Source of the DNA: a virus
Reading direction: 5' to 3' (one strand)
IMG/VR virus record: IMGVR_UViG_3300030085_000608
Coordinates: 3,656-25,730 of that record
Length of the DNA: 22,075 nt
The notes below the pieces were generated by a model, which was given only the letters and a program-made list of their open reading frames with translations, did not search any database and was not told the origin of the DNA. The number at the start of each line of letters is the position of its first letter. The first letter of the stretch is position 1. The translations under genes were made by a program, and so were the position numbers. Positions 1-9,607 of the stretch are shown here, in pieces.

Positions 1-1218
1 TACCATACGGTAAGACTCTAATGAGTAACCAGTAACTGGGTGCTTTTCACGAGCTTGTGCAACAGGACCATGATCAAACAATGGTAATTTTACCACGTTT
101 ACTACGTGTCCATCCACGTGCTCGTAAGTAGTGAAGTAACCAGTCAATCCTAAGTTACGTCCATTACCTGTGATGAATCTGTTCTCACCACCTACTTTGA
201 AGGTGTTAGATGAGAAGTGTGACTTAAGAGCTTCATCAAACTCTCTTGCTCCACCAGTACCAGTGTATAATGTCACTTGCTTCTGGTTAGCGTCAGTCAT
301 TTGGTAGAATAAATCACCAATGATGTTTTTCAACTTATTTTCAGTCATAGTTGAATAAGTATCAGTGTTTACGATTTGCTCGAATAAACCTGGACCTACA
401 ATAACAGGCTGGCCATTCTCATCTTTCATAAACGTGTTACCGTTTGAATCATAAGTTTTTTGTCCGTACCAGTAGTACATTTCACACTCTTCTTTAAAGT
501 CAAGCATGTGTTGGTACTCTTCGTAATCCATCCAAAGGTTAGTAGAACCACCACCTTTAGTTGGTAAAGTAAACTCAGCTACATAATCTTTAGCATGTCC
601 TGACATGTGGTAAGATTTACGTACTGTAGTAATTTTGTTACGAACTTTTCCTGGTGCTTGCCAGTTAGATGCGTTACCTCTAGAGAAGTCAACACCTACT
701 GGTGCATACAATTGAGCCCAAAGATCACCTGCTGTAAAACCTGAAGTTAATACTGTAGCAGCTGCTGGGTTAACTAATTGTAATGTATATTCCCATCCAG
801 ATCCACCTACATAAGGAGTTGGCTCTTTCATGATACGAGCTAGTTCACCTTTTGAGTTTACTAACACGTATGGAAATACGAATCGTTTGTCAGGGAAAAC
901 CAAAGTAAAGCTTGATCCTCCTTGTCCTAAGTTTGCTCCTGCATTTGTCACAGCCAACGGACGAGTTCTCAATTTGTGAGTAGCCACTCGGTACTCATAC
1001 TCTAGACGGTCAATTGATTGTACATTACCAGCTCCCTCTGTTAAGAAAGATAGTGGAAATCTTTTATCATCTTTACCCGCTAGATGCGTAATAATTGGAG
1101 ATAACTCAGTTGGCTTAGACAATAATGCGTTTGCTAGACTGTTCATGTCTGTCATTTGCGAATCATTATAAAACGTCTTTTGTACGCTAATGTTCGTCCC
1201 GGTCATTTGTCCTGGCAT
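1..1218 (-). CDS. Major capsid protein, crAss-like, C-terminus cut by window edge
   Basis: An uninterrupted reading frame of 406 codons runs leftward from an ATG at 1216-1218 to the window edge, with no stop seen. The product starts MPGQMTGTNISVQKTF and contains the segments LAGKDDKRFPLSFLTEG, YRVATHKLRTRPLAVTNAG and LWMDYEEYQHMLDFKEECEM. Composition is typical of a capsid shell protein: balanced charge, many Gly/Thr/Asn, no membrane segment, no low complexity. I recognise it as the HK97-fold capsid protein of crAss-like phages from sequence style, position (last after TerL, portal and scaffold-like genes) and size; that family is usually about 450-510 residues, so roughly 50-100 residues are missing. 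A 51-base AT-rich spacer separates it from the scaffold-like gene upstream. The family call is recognition without a database search. Confidence 0.85.
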   Translation of the reverse strand, partial: MPGQMTGTNISVQKTFYNDSQMTDMNSLANALLSKPTELSPIITHLAGKDDKRFPLSFLTEGAGNVQSIDRLEYEYRVATHKLRTRPLAVTNAGANLGQGGSSFTLVFPDKRFVFPYVLVNSKGELARIMKEPTPYVGGSGWEYTLQLVNPAAATVLTSGFTAGDLWAQLYAPVGVDFSRGNASNWQAPGKVRNKITTVRKSYHMSGHAKDYVAEFTLPTKGGGSTNLWMDYEEYQHMLDFKEECEMYYWYGQKTYDSNGNTFMKDENGQPVIVGPGLFEQIVNTDTYSTMTENKLKNIIGDLFYQMTDANQKQVTLYTGTGGAREFDEALKSHFSSNTFKVGGENRFITGNGRNLGLTGYFTTYEHVDGHVVNVVKLPLFDHGPVAQAREKHPVTGYSLESYRMV

Positions 1219-1269
1219 AATTATCTAATTTTTATAAAGTTAAGTTGCATTTTAAAATTGCCATTTATA

Positions 1270-2388
1270 TTAAAAGTTAAGATCTAAATCATCTAAGTCT
1301 ACTTGCTTACTCTTGCGTCTTGACGCTTTTCGTGCGCTTTTAACTCGCTCTTCATTTCTAGAAATTCTATCTCTCAACGATTTAGCATTTGATGTTCTAG
1401 CTTTTTTCTCTACCAATTTTGATAAATCAAAACCTTTGTACATTAAATAATCAATCGCGAGTTTAGTTTCTATCTCTGCTTCTGCGTGATCTAAATCTCG
1501 CTGTGTCCTACCATCTTGTGACACTGGTCTAGAGAGATACTCAAAAAATTTGTTTTTCTCTCTCTTTGGAACCGTAATGCCTGCAAACTCATCTGTTTCT
1601 TCAATAGTTTCGTACACACCATTCCAAAATTCTTCTTGCTGCTCTTGTTGTTTCTGTCTTTCTGCTTTTCTCTGCTGTACTAGCTGAGCTCTACTATTTT
1701 CTTGCATCTTAGACAGTGCACCTTGTGCAGCTTTTGCTTTATCTAATAACTTGCCATTATCTTGGTAGTCCTCAAGCAGTTCATTTATAAACTCTTGCTC
1801 GTGTCCTTTTGTAGCAAAGTAATCAGACAAAATAGCTTTTTGACTTCTTACGTCGTCTTCTGCAAGCTCAAACTTACTGTAATCCAAATTAGGATCATAA
1901 GCTTGCATAAAGTCTTGAGAGTCTCCTCCGTTAAGAACATACTCAAGGTGGTCTTTAACTAGTGGGAAGTTTTCAAACAGATTATCTAATTGATCTTCTG
2001 CAATCTGTCTTCCTACATCTTGAGTCATAGCTAATAATCCTTCTGTTGTATCATCATACTCTTCATCAGTTTCATATCCTAACTGGTCTAGTATTTCAGA
2101 TACTACTGTATTAGCTACAGGTTCTCTATCATCATCTTCATCGTCCTCTTCGTCGTAGTCTTCATCTTCATACTCTTCGTCATCATACTCTTCATCCTCT
2201 TCTTCTTCATCTACGTCCTCAGACTCCTCTAATTCTTCTGCATCCGCGTCAAGCTCTTCAGCTTCAGCGCTAGTGTCTTCTATTGCGAGATCATCCGCAA
2301 CTTCTGTGCTTGATGATTCTCCTGAAATAACATCGTCAAATGAAATATCATCCAAACCGATGCCTTCTTCTTCTCCTGGTTCTATCAT
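1270..2388 (-). CDS. Acidic coiled-coil protein, probable capsid scaffold
   Basis: The 372-residue product has three zones. Residues 1-90 are extremely acidic, with long Glu/Asp runs broken by Tyr. The middle is helical, with a Gln/Lys/Glu-rich stretch around residues 220-260 that looks like a coiled coil. The C-terminal 45 residues are strongly basic (RKASRRKSKQ) before ending in DLDDLDLNF. Phage scaffolding proteins are typically elongated, charged and helical, with a basic C-terminal segment that contacts the capsid protein. The gene lies directly upstream of the capsid gene in the transcript and after the portal, the usual scaffold position. No protease motif was recognised. The scaffold role is inferred from composition and position only; a minor head or DNA-mimic protein is the main alternative. 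Confidence 0.6.
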   Translation of the reverse strand: MIEPGEEEGIGLDDISFDDVISGESSSTEVADDLAIEDTSAEAEELDADAEELEESEDVDEEEEDEEYDDEEYEDEDYDEEDDEDDDREPVANTVVSEILDQLGYETDEEYDDTTEGLLAMTQDVGRQIAEDQLDNLFENFPLVKDHLEYVLNGGDSQDFMQAYDPNLDYSKFELAEDDVRSQKAILSDYFATKGHEQEFINELLEDYQDNGKLLDKAKAAQGALSKMQENSRAQLVQQRKAERQKQQEQQEEFWNGVYETIEETDEFAGITVPKREKNKFFEYLSRPVSQDGRTQRDLDHAEAEIETKLAIDYLMYKGFDLSKLVEKKARTSNAKSLRDRISRNEERVKSARKASRRKSKQVDLDDLDLNF

Positions 2389-2476
2389 AATCTATATATT
2401 AATTTTTTACAAAAATAATTAAATATGCAAGTAATATCACATACATATAAGTTTTTGGATATGTCTTTATTATATA

Positions 2477-5041
2477 TCACTTACGTTTCTTTTTTCTAAG
2501 TTTCTTTCTATATCCTCCATATCTATTTGCAGCAATAAGTCCTTCAGTACCTGAAGCTACAGGCTTTGTTACAAGAGGAGTTATTGCTTGTTTAAGCGAA
2601 CTTATTCCTTCCTTAGCGGCTGCTGGTGTAGATGCAATTACGTCAGTATCTGTAAATTTGTTAAAAAATTTAGTTCCATATTTAAGTAAAGGATTTTTAT
2701 CACCTGCTAAAGCTAAAGTTCTTAAAGCTGCACTATCATAATCTTGATCATACAAATCTTTACCTATCTTATATGTATCTTTAATTTTTGCTAATTGAGG
2801 AACAACATCAACTATCTTTTTACCGGCAGCAAGTCTATTATCTATATTTCCTTCACCCTTAATCTCAGTACTCATTTGTTTACCTATAGTGTAGTATGCT
2901 TGTGGAACCGCTACACCTTTCATTATATTATACGATCCTGACAACAAATTACCTGTTTTTGATTTAGCAGTTTGCATTAAACTTTGACCAATGGGAGCTT
3001 TACTGGTAAGGTTCACAAAATCTTTTGCAGCTTTACTCCCATACTTTTGCATAGGAGATAATAATTGTTTACCGGTAGGTCTTAATACATTCTTATAGAC
3101 AGTTGGAGCATACTTACTTATTAACCCTGATCCGTATTTTGCTATCTGTGTCCCAGTAGTTCCCATAAATCCCGTGCCTCCAATAGGAGCGGTTACAGCA
3201 GTAGCTGCTAATCCCGAAACCATATCAGAAAAATCGTCACCTCTATAAATATTTGCTTTAACAGGATTTGCTTTTGTTAAATAATTAGCTGCCTCTCTTT
3301 GTGCATCTGTTACCTCCTCACCCTTCCTCATAGCTTCTGCCCCTGTTGATGCATCAAGTAAAAACTTATTATACTCTGCCTGATCAGCTTTACTTAGTGG
3401 AGCATCTCTATCTGCTACAATTTCTATTTCTGGAAACTTTTGCATATGAAAAGTTATATCGCCTTGATCATCATATGAACTAGTAGCTACCTTACCTTGT
3501 TTATATGCTTTGCTATAGTCTGCAGTTCCATATGTAACATAATCTAAATCTAATGGAGTAACTTGGTCATTGCCGCCTTCTTGAAACTTCTGTGGATATT
3601 TTGGCTTGTACCCTCCGCTCTTTCTCTTACGAAGTGCTGGTGCTACATCTTTATACTTTTCTGCAAAGTATCTTGCATCTTGCTCACGATTAAACTTAAT
3701 AGCTTCATCTGTTCTAGGACCTGTGTATTGTAAACTACCACCTACATCTTGTATGTTTGGTATAGCAGACTTACCATAGCTACCCATATGATGAGTTCCT
3801 GTTCTACCATCACCAAAATCATATGATTTATCAGTTGGCTTTATCATTCGAGATATGGCTGGGTTATTGCCAAATTCATTTTCCATGGCAATCTTTGCTT
3901 TCATCATACCCGTCATACCTTCATTACTTTCCTTGCTTGGTGTAACTCTAGGACCGTCTGTTCTACGAGGACCTCCATCTTCAAAGTCTTTCTTTTTTAT
4001 TCCTTTTTTAACTAAATTAAGAAGAGATTTTACAGCAAAATTAGAATCTTCAGGAACTTGTATAAGATCTAAAACATCATCTTTAGTAAGCCCCATTTTT
4101 TCTCTATACTCTTTTAATCCAGAAGTGTCTTGTTTACGAAGAATTTTAAGAGCATCAATAATCCCAAAATCTTCATCCTCAGACATTGCTTCTAAATATG
4201 GAGAGCTTAAGGTATTTATAAGTCGTGAAAACTCTTGAACTTCTGCGTCAGTAAGGGTATCTAATTTAGGAAGCACTTTATCCATAGCTTTAAAGACTGG
4301 AGCATTCGCAGACACTATACCATATTTATTTTTATACTCTGTACTTCCCTTATCTTTATAGTATTCATAGGCATTTAGTACATTACTACCTACATAGTCA
4401 TCCCTGTCATATTCTCTATAATTTTTTAGTTCCTTTAGATTTTCTTTTCTATCTTTTTCAATTATTGGCTTTATTATATCATAGTATGGATCTCCCTCAA
4501 AACTTTTCAGAGTTTCAATAGTATTATCCTCAATGTTTTTAAGATCTGATTTTTTTACCAGTTTATTATCATATTCAACATAGTCATCCAGTTTATCTGG
4601 GGAAACTTGAGGAATAAATTTATAAGAGTCTTTTACCAGATCAAGCTTTTTAAAAGCGTCAAAAGTTCTTTTAGATATTACTGCCTTGTCATCAATGCCT
4701 GTAGGTTGCTTAGGATTAGGATCTTTAGTGCCACCCTTTTCCATCTTCTGTATAAGCATACCTTCTGCTGGTCCTGATGGTAAGTTTCTCAGACCAGGAG
4801 GTGCACTTTGATAAGATTGTACTAGATGTCCTTGATTATCTTGCACAGGAGGTTGTGCGCTTGCAGGGTTTATTCGTGGAGGAGACGCTGGGGGTACAGG
4901 CATTTCAGGCATCTGCTGCTGCATATCTACACCTTCAGGACCTTGCGGCTGCTGTTGAGGTTGTAGGATTTCAGCAAGACTGCCTTTATAATTTGACTTG
5001 ATGGCCTCTTTCAAGACCTGCATCTGCTCCTCGTTCGTCAT
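2477..5041 (-). CDS. Large probable virion protein with recurrent GG motifs
   Basis: This 854-residue product has a Gln/Pro-rich disordered N-terminus (residues 1-95), a Lys/Asp-rich helical middle, a Gly/Ala-rich stretch of marginal hydrophobicity (around residues 650-720), and a very basic end (YRKKLRKKKRK). Short motifs of the form charged-x-GG recur: MEKGG, FEDGG, KSGGYKPKY, FQEGG and RYGGYRKK. I do not recognise an enzyme domain. Its ATG shares one base with the portal stop (TAATG), so translation is probably coupled to the portal. Being inside the head-gene block suggests a virion component. The mix of disordered, amphipathic and basic regions would suit an internal or ejected protein, but that is inference. 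An 88-base AT-rich gap with no clear signal follows the gene. Confidence 0.7.
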   Translation of the reverse strand: MTNEEQMQVLKEAIKSNYKGSLAEILQPQQQPQGPEGVDMQQQMPEMPVPPASPPRINPASAQPPVQDNQGHLVQSYQSAPPGLRNLPSGPAEGMLIQKMEKGGTKDPNPKQPTGIDDKAVISKRTFDAFKKLDLVKDSYKFIPQVSPDKLDDYVEYDNKLVKKSDLKNIEDNTIETLKSFEGDPYYDIIKPIIEKDRKENLKELKNYREYDRDDYVGSNVLNAYEYYKDKGSTEYKNKYGIVSANAPVFKAMDKVLPKLDTLTDAEVQEFSRLINTLSSPYLEAMSEDEDFGIIDALKILRKQDTSGLKEYREKMGLTKDDVLDLIQVPEDSNFAVKSLLNLVKKGIKKKDFEDGGPRRTDGPRVTPSKESNEGMTGMMKAKIAMENEFGNNPAISRMIKPTDKSYDFGDGRTGTHHMGSYGKSAIPNIQDVGGSLQYTGPRTDEAIKFNREQDARYFAEKYKDVAPALRKRKSGGYKPKYPQKFQEGGNDQVTPLDLDYVTYGTADYSKAYKQGKVATSSYDDQGDITFHMQKFPEIEIVADRDAPLSKADQAEYNKFLLDASTGAEAMRKGEEVTDAQREAANYLTKANPVKANIYRGDDFSDMVSGLAATAVTAPIGGTGFMGTTGTQIAKYGSGLISKYAPTVYKNVLRPTGKQLLSPMQKYGSKAAKDFVNLTSKAPIGQSLMQTAKSKTGNLLSGSYNIMKGVAVPQAYYTIGKQMSTEIKGEGNIDNRLAAGKKIVDVVPQLAKIKDTYKIGKDLYDQDYDSAALRTLALAGDKNPLLKYGTKFFNKFTDTDVIASTPAAAKEGISSLKQAITPLVTKPVASGTEGLIAANRYGGYRKKLRKKKRK

Positions 5042-7314
5042 TAACTCTTACGCTTCTTGTTTGCTTCCCTTTTTATTTCTTCATTAGCTCTGTTAGATCT
5101 AGCATCTTCATCAGCTTCTTTTGCTTTGATAGCAATCTCTTGTGACTTAGTTTCTTGATCCATCATAGCTTTCTCTAGATTAAACTTGCTAGCAGTTTCA
5201 GCCATACCAGCTTGTATCATTGCAATGTCAATCTTGTTCTTTCTATCAAGCTCATTGTTTTGATTTGCATTATCTAGCTCTTGTTGCTTCATCTGAGCTT
5301 GTAGTTGTTCTGACTGCTGCTTAGCTTGCATTTCTGCTTGCTGTTGTTGCTGCTGTAATTCTTGCATAGACTTCTCAGCTTCTTTCAGCTTACTCTTAAT
5401 CTCAGTAAAGCTCTCTTGTTCTAGTAGGTCTGCCATAGCAGATGCTGGCATTCCGTTTTGTATCATAGACTGAGCCATTTGTCTGATAGTATCTATCTTC
5501 TCTTTCTCCTTACCAGAGTTAGTTACAAATATACCGTAGTCTGCTTCTAAGTGTGATAACGGATCTACAGTTAAATACTCTACAGTTCCATCAGGCATTA
5601 CATATGCCCCGCTCTTACCTGTCAACCAAGCTTCTTTAGAGTAGTCAAGTAACGCTTGTAAATCTCTTTGCTCTAAGTGCTCAAACTTTCTAAACATATC
5701 TTCTGTGATATGTGAAGATTGTACAATAGCTTGCTGTGTAGATCCTTTACCTTCGTATTGTCCTACACTACCTTGTCTTTGTCTGTTTACACCAGATAGT
5801 TTTTCCCATTCGTTTAGTATAGATTCTAACAGAGTAATGTATTGAGATATAGTCTTGATTGACATATCTAATACAGACTGATGCTGTGGATTTAGTGCAA
5901 TACCTTCTTTGTTGTAATCTACCCACGCTATACCTGTACCTTCTACGTAGTACATAAACTTATCCATGTCCCACTTCTTTGGTATCATGTTAATATCAAA
6001 CTGGGCTATAATATCTTTTGATCTTGCAATAGCTAGCTCTAGTCTATACTTGTAGATGTTGTAGTTCAACTGGTAAGGTATACCTAGTGACACTAGAGAT
6101 ATGTTCTTTGCATTTATATCTGAATATCTTCTACCATTTATAGGTAACTTACAAACAGATGGATCATTCATTGTGTTTCTTTGATTAGCTACAGGATGTA
6201 TATCTACATACATTCTACCATCTATTCTTGTGCCTTGCCATACTTCGTTTACCCAAGTATACTTGACTTTGGCGCCCATAGCTTTCATCTCTGCAGGCAT
6301 TCTAAAACCTTCATCAACAATCTCTTCTTCTATTGTACCAGTCATTGGGTCTGGGTATGTCAAAAATCCTATACGTTTTCTTGATTTCCAGTACACTGTT
6401 ACAACTTCTAGTAATCTATTTCTATATGCATTCTCATCCTTAGATGTTTCAGCTCTTCTAAATAATAAGTAAGAATCAATATCTGATTGTCTAGGTTGTT
6501 CTAGCTCTAGTATTTGCTCAGGTGTTAACAGATCATAGAAGTGATCAACTACTGTAGACACGTGTACATACTTACGAACTAATGCCCAGTCTCCATCTTC
6601 TACAAACTCTAAATCTGGATCTTTGTCATAATCTACATCAAGAGGATTAAGTATATCATAGAAAGGCTCTCCATTACGAACACCTCTCTCTGTGTATACC
6701 TCACCAGATACTAGATAGTGAAACCAGCCTTTCTGTAGTTTATCATACACCTCTGCATTTTGCATTATGTAATTCATAGACTTCTGACCTATGATAGCTC
6801 TGTTGTCTACGTAACTTCTTTCAAAAGACTTTAATATATCTTCAGGCAGTTGTATCTGCTGCTCTTGCATATCTTCAGGAGCAATGCCCATCTGCATCAT
6901 TTTATTAGCAAACTGTGCCTGCATATTCTGCATAAACACCATCTGCTTTGCTTTTTCTTTTTCAGATACAACGTCTTCGTTAAGGACTGCTACGGTATAA
7001 TTGAGAGGTCGTTTAGACTTCTCACCTAATAGAAGATCAATGATAGGCTTGATAATAGGATAGTTACGCATTTTAGAGGGGAAATTATTGCGGGACTTGC
7101 CATAAGGGGCAAGAACGTAACGATAGTCTTCCTCTTCAATTATACCATTGTAGTAGTCATATAGTGTTCTGATGTAATCTCTTCTCTTAGATACACCTTG
7201 ATTAGATAAGTCGATAAAAGCTTCAACACAAGCTTCTCTCCACTTTTTATTTTTCTTTGATAAAGGCAGCTTTTGCTGCGGTATTTTTTCTCCCCCTAGA
7301 TACATATCCTGCAA
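5041..7314 (-). CDS. Portal protein
   Basis: The portal ring occupies one capsid vertex, anchors the tail and is the channel for DNA packaging and exit. The 757-residue product has segments I associate with crAss-like portals: a basic N-terminus, YNGIIEEEDYRYVLAPYG, and IIKPIIDLLLGEKSKRP around residues 85-105, then a long mixed alpha/beta body. From about residue 645 it turns into a Gln/Glu/Lys-rich helix with a run of six or more Gln (ELQQQQQQAEMQAKQQ) and ends in a basic tail (REANKKRKS). Length fits the family. It follows TerL after a 68-base gap and overlaps the next gene by one base. The Q-rich end could be a crown or barrel extension of the portal or a docking segment for internal proteins; this is inference. 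Confidence 0.87.
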   Translation of the reverse strand: MQDMYLGGEKIPQQKLPLSKKNKKWREACVEAFIDLSNQGVSKRRDYIRTLYDYYNGIIEEEDYRYVLAPYGKSRNNFPSKMRNYPIIKPIIDLLLGEKSKRPLNYTVAVLNEDVVSEKEKAKQMVFMQNMQAQFANKMMQMGIAPEDMQEQQIQLPEDILKSFERSYVDNRAIIGQKSMNYIMQNAEVYDKLQKGWFHYLVSGEVYTERGVRNGEPFYDILNPLDVDYDKDPDLEFVEDGDWALVRKYVHVSTVVDHFYDLLTPEQILELEQPRQSDIDSYLLFRRAETSKDENAYRNRLLEVVTVYWKSRKRIGFLTYPDPMTGTIEEEIVDEGFRMPAEMKAMGAKVKYTWVNEVWQGTRIDGRMYVDIHPVANQRNTMNDPSVCKLPINGRRYSDINAKNISLVSLGIPYQLNYNIYKYRLELAIARSKDIIAQFDINMIPKKWDMDKFMYYVEGTGIAWVDYNKEGIALNPQHQSVLDMSIKTISQYITLLESILNEWEKLSGVNRQRQGSVGQYEGKGSTQQAIVQSSHITEDMFRKFEHLEQRDLQALLDYSKEAWLTGKSGAYVMPDGTVEYLTVDPLSHLEADYGIFVTNSGKEKEKIDTIRQMAQSMIQNGMPASAMADLLEQESFTEIKSKLKEAEKSMQELQQQQQQAEMQAKQQSEQLQAQMKQQELDNANQNNELDRKNKIDIAMIQAGMAETASKFNLEKAMMDQETKSQEIAIKAKEADEDARSNRANEEIKREANKKRKS

Positions 7315-7329
7315 AATTAATATTTTTTA

Positions 7330-7352
7330 TATACACATTAACATGGTGTATA
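7330..7352 (-). other. Seven-base-pair hairpin in the TerL-portal gap
   Basis: TATACAC at 7330-7336 pairs exactly with GTGTATA at 7346-7352, leaving a 9-base loop. It sits in the 68-base AT-rich gap between the terminase stop and the portal start. On the transcribed (leftward) strand no U-run follows, so it is not a good intrinsic terminator. It could be a processing site or an mRNA stabiliser, or simply chance in AT-rich DNA. Confidence 0.35.
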
Positions 7353-7382
7353 CATTTTAAACTGTTATTTATATATATAACA

Positions 7383-9374
7383 CTATTGATAATTCCTATC
7401 AAACCATTCATTTGATGCATTATCTTCTAGTATCTCTTTAACCTCAGCATTGTATAACTCTCGTGTATGATACATTCCTACCATCAATGCCATTACACGG
7501 TCAAAGTTACCTTTGTGATTAAACTTTATTAGTTCCTGTAAAAGACCTAAATCGTATATCTTATGTAAGTTAAGTGTTACCTTATCTCCATCGTCAGATC
7601 TTACAGCATTCAACCAATCTCTTATATACAACTCACCCTGCCTCTTCCTAGCTTCTGTTGTATGCATACCAAAGTTACGCTTTACGTTTCTAGACCTTAG
7701 CTCTTTCTTATCTAACATCTCAAACTCTTCCTGTAATCTATGTAACTTTCTATGCTGCTTTGCATACTGTATTACAGCTCCACGATCATTCTCAAATCCT
7801 ATCTTGGCATTGTAATAGTCTGCTAACATAAATAAATTTTTGTTATATTCGTCCTGCGTGTGTGGCCTACCTACATAGCTAGCAACAATTAAATCATCAG
7901 GCTTTGATATATTATTTATTCTCTTTATCACATACGCAGCACCAAGAGAGCTGGAGTCTGCTGATTGGTTTTGTCCGTACGGGTCATGACAAACTAGATA
8001 TAGGTTATGTGGAGTTTGTCCCTCCTGGTTTCTATAAGGACCTTCGTAAAGAACAATGGCTCCTTCCAGATTATCTTCTTTACGATGTGGGAATCGAAGG
8101 ATTGGCCTAGCATCTCCATCAGGCTCAAACTTTATCCTATTATCTTTACCATAATATAGTTTACCTGCTGTACCTATAGCGTGTAACTTGTTTGCTTTTA
8201 CTTTGTTATACTGTTCTTGTAGTGATGATATATCAAATAGATTTGAAGATACTTGTAGTGTAGCTTCTGCTGGACACATAGGATGTTCTGCTATATACTG
8301 ATCATATGCCTTTGGATCATTAGTACCTTTCTTTTTATTCCTATTCTCTTCTTCAAAATCTATAGCCTTATCTATAAAAGAGTTACCATCATCGTCTATA
8401 AATCCTTCTAAGTTCTCATAGATAGGTACAAAATAACCACACTCTGTACCCATAGCACCATCATCCCATACATTCTTAAAAGATAAGCAGTCATATGACT
8501 CTGGATTGTAGAATAGTTCTTCCATACCTTGAAAGTCAGAGCCTTGTGTACCACCTGTACCAAATGCAATCATTGTACCCAGCGTCTTACTACCTTGACG
8601 CATAGTTGGCATAGCTACTTCCCAAGCTTTTAGTAGTCCTGGAAATGATCCTGCCTCTTCAAAAAAGATAAGTTCACCTGCTTTACCACGGACTTTGTCT
8701 GGATCATCTTTCAATGACACACCTATGATCTGTGACTTCATACCCATCTCTACAAGTGCACCATTCACATTCTTTTTGTACCCAGATTGCTTGTGCATCT
8801 CCCTGTCTCGCAGTCTTGGCTGCGTCCATGCAGTATTATCATCTACAAATGACATTATTTCCCACGCTTTAGACAGTAGACCGTCCCCAATCAAGTATTC
8901 TTTCTGCCCTGCAAAGACATAGTTCTTACTATTACGCACATGAAAGTAGTTACGTACGAGCATAGCAGCAGCTTTATAAGAAAATCCTTTACGACGTGCT
9001 TTTAACACCGTCATATGCTTGTTTTCTTTCCTACATTTGTCTATTGATGTAAAATATTTCCAATCTCCGTCGTAAAATGCTGGGAATGTACGCTCTCTTC
9101 GCGCTATAATTGTACCGTCTGGTAGTTCTTCATCAACAGATCTGTCAATGGGGCAGTAGTTTAGATAAAAATAATGATTACCTGTTATAGTTACACCATT
9201 GTGGGTGTAACCATACAGACATCTACGTCTCTCCTCATCCCAATACTCAAAGTAAGGCTTTGTTCCTGGTAATGCATCTGTATAGTAACCATTTTTTAAG
9301 TACTTATTTGCAGCAGGTGCTAGTCCTCTGGTGCGCTTAAATACTTCCTTTTCAAATTCAATAACTCCTGACAT
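7383..9374 (-). CDS. terL: Terminase large subunit (packaging ATPase-nuclease)
   Basis: TerL pumps phage DNA through the portal and cuts concatemers. The 663-residue product shows a Walker A-like segment KARRKGFSY (residues 125-133), the variant form without the classic GKT seen in many phage terminases. Walker B with catalytic glutamate is ELIFFEEAG (234-242), and a coupling motif GTGGTQGSD occurs at 272-280. The RNase H-like nuclease domain shows three acidic positions: D464 in LVCHDPYG, E528/D530 in IGFENDRG, and D625 in NFDRVMALMVG. All key residues are present and the length is normal. The start codon lies inside the preceding 92-codon gene (55-base overlap). It ends with TAG, which argues against TAG recoding in this phage. 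Confidence 0.93.
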   Translation of the reverse strand: MSGVIEFEKEVFKRTRGLAPAANKYLKNGYYTDALPGTKPYFEYWDEERRRCLYGYTHNGVTITGNHYFYLNYCPIDRSVDEELPDGTIIARRERTFPAFYDGDWKYFTSIDKCRKENKHMTVLKARRKGFSYKAAAMLVRNYFHVRNSKNYVFAGQKEYLIGDGLLSKAWEIMSFVDDNTAWTQPRLRDREMHKQSGYKKNVNGALVEMGMKSQIIGVSLKDDPDKVRGKAGELIFFEEAGSFPGLLKAWEVAMPTMRQGSKTLGTMIAFGTGGTQGSDFQGMEELFYNPESYDCLSFKNVWDDGAMGTECGYFVPIYENLEGFIDDDGNSFIDKAIDFEEENRNKKKGTNDPKAYDQYIAEHPMCPAEATLQVSSNLFDISSLQEQYNKVKANKLHAIGTAGKLYYGKDNRIKFEPDGDARPILRFPHRKEDNLEGAIVLYEGPYRNQEGQTPHNLYLVCHDPYGQNQSADSSSLGAAYVIKRINNISKPDDLIVASYVGRPHTQDEYNKNLFMLADYYNAKIGFENDRGAVIQYAKQHRKLHRLQEEFEMLDKKELRSRNVKRNFGMHTTEARKRQGELYIRDWLNAVRSDDGDKVTLNLHKIYDLGLLQELIKFNHKGNFDRVMALMVGMYHTRELYNAEVKEILEDNASNEWFDRNYQ

Positions 9375-9598
9375 TTCTCGTACTCTTCTGTTTCTATAAA
9401 ATGTTCTATTAACAGATCCAGTGTAGCTTCATCTCTACCATCACTGCTTATAGGGTCAAACGGTAAGTAAAACTCCTCCATTCTACCAGATTGCTCTGCT
9501 TTTTCAAATATATCGTCAAGTGTTATTCTTTTAGTTACAAAATCATATGCATTATTCATTGAATCGTAGTAATCTTGCATGTCATCTAAAAAATCCAT
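9320..9598 (-). CDS. Small acidic protein upstream of TerL
   Basis: The 92-residue product (starts MDFLDDMQDYYDSMNN) is acidic and appears mostly helical, with a segment LLIEHFIETEEYEKCQELLNLKRKY near its C-terminus that looks like a helical repeat hairpin. No known family was recognised. It starts 9 bases after the stop of the 167-codon gene, and its last 55 bases overlap the start of terL, so the two are almost certainly translated together. A packaging accessory role, including a piece of the small terminase, is possible from position alone. No DNA-binding motif was seen. Confidence 0.7.
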   Translation of the reverse strand: MDFLDDMQDYYDSMNNAYDFVTKRITLDDIFEKAEQSGRMEEFYLPFDPISSDGRDEATLDLLIEHFIETEEYEKCQELLNLKRKYLSAPED

Positions 9599-9607
9599 AA
9601 CCCAAAT

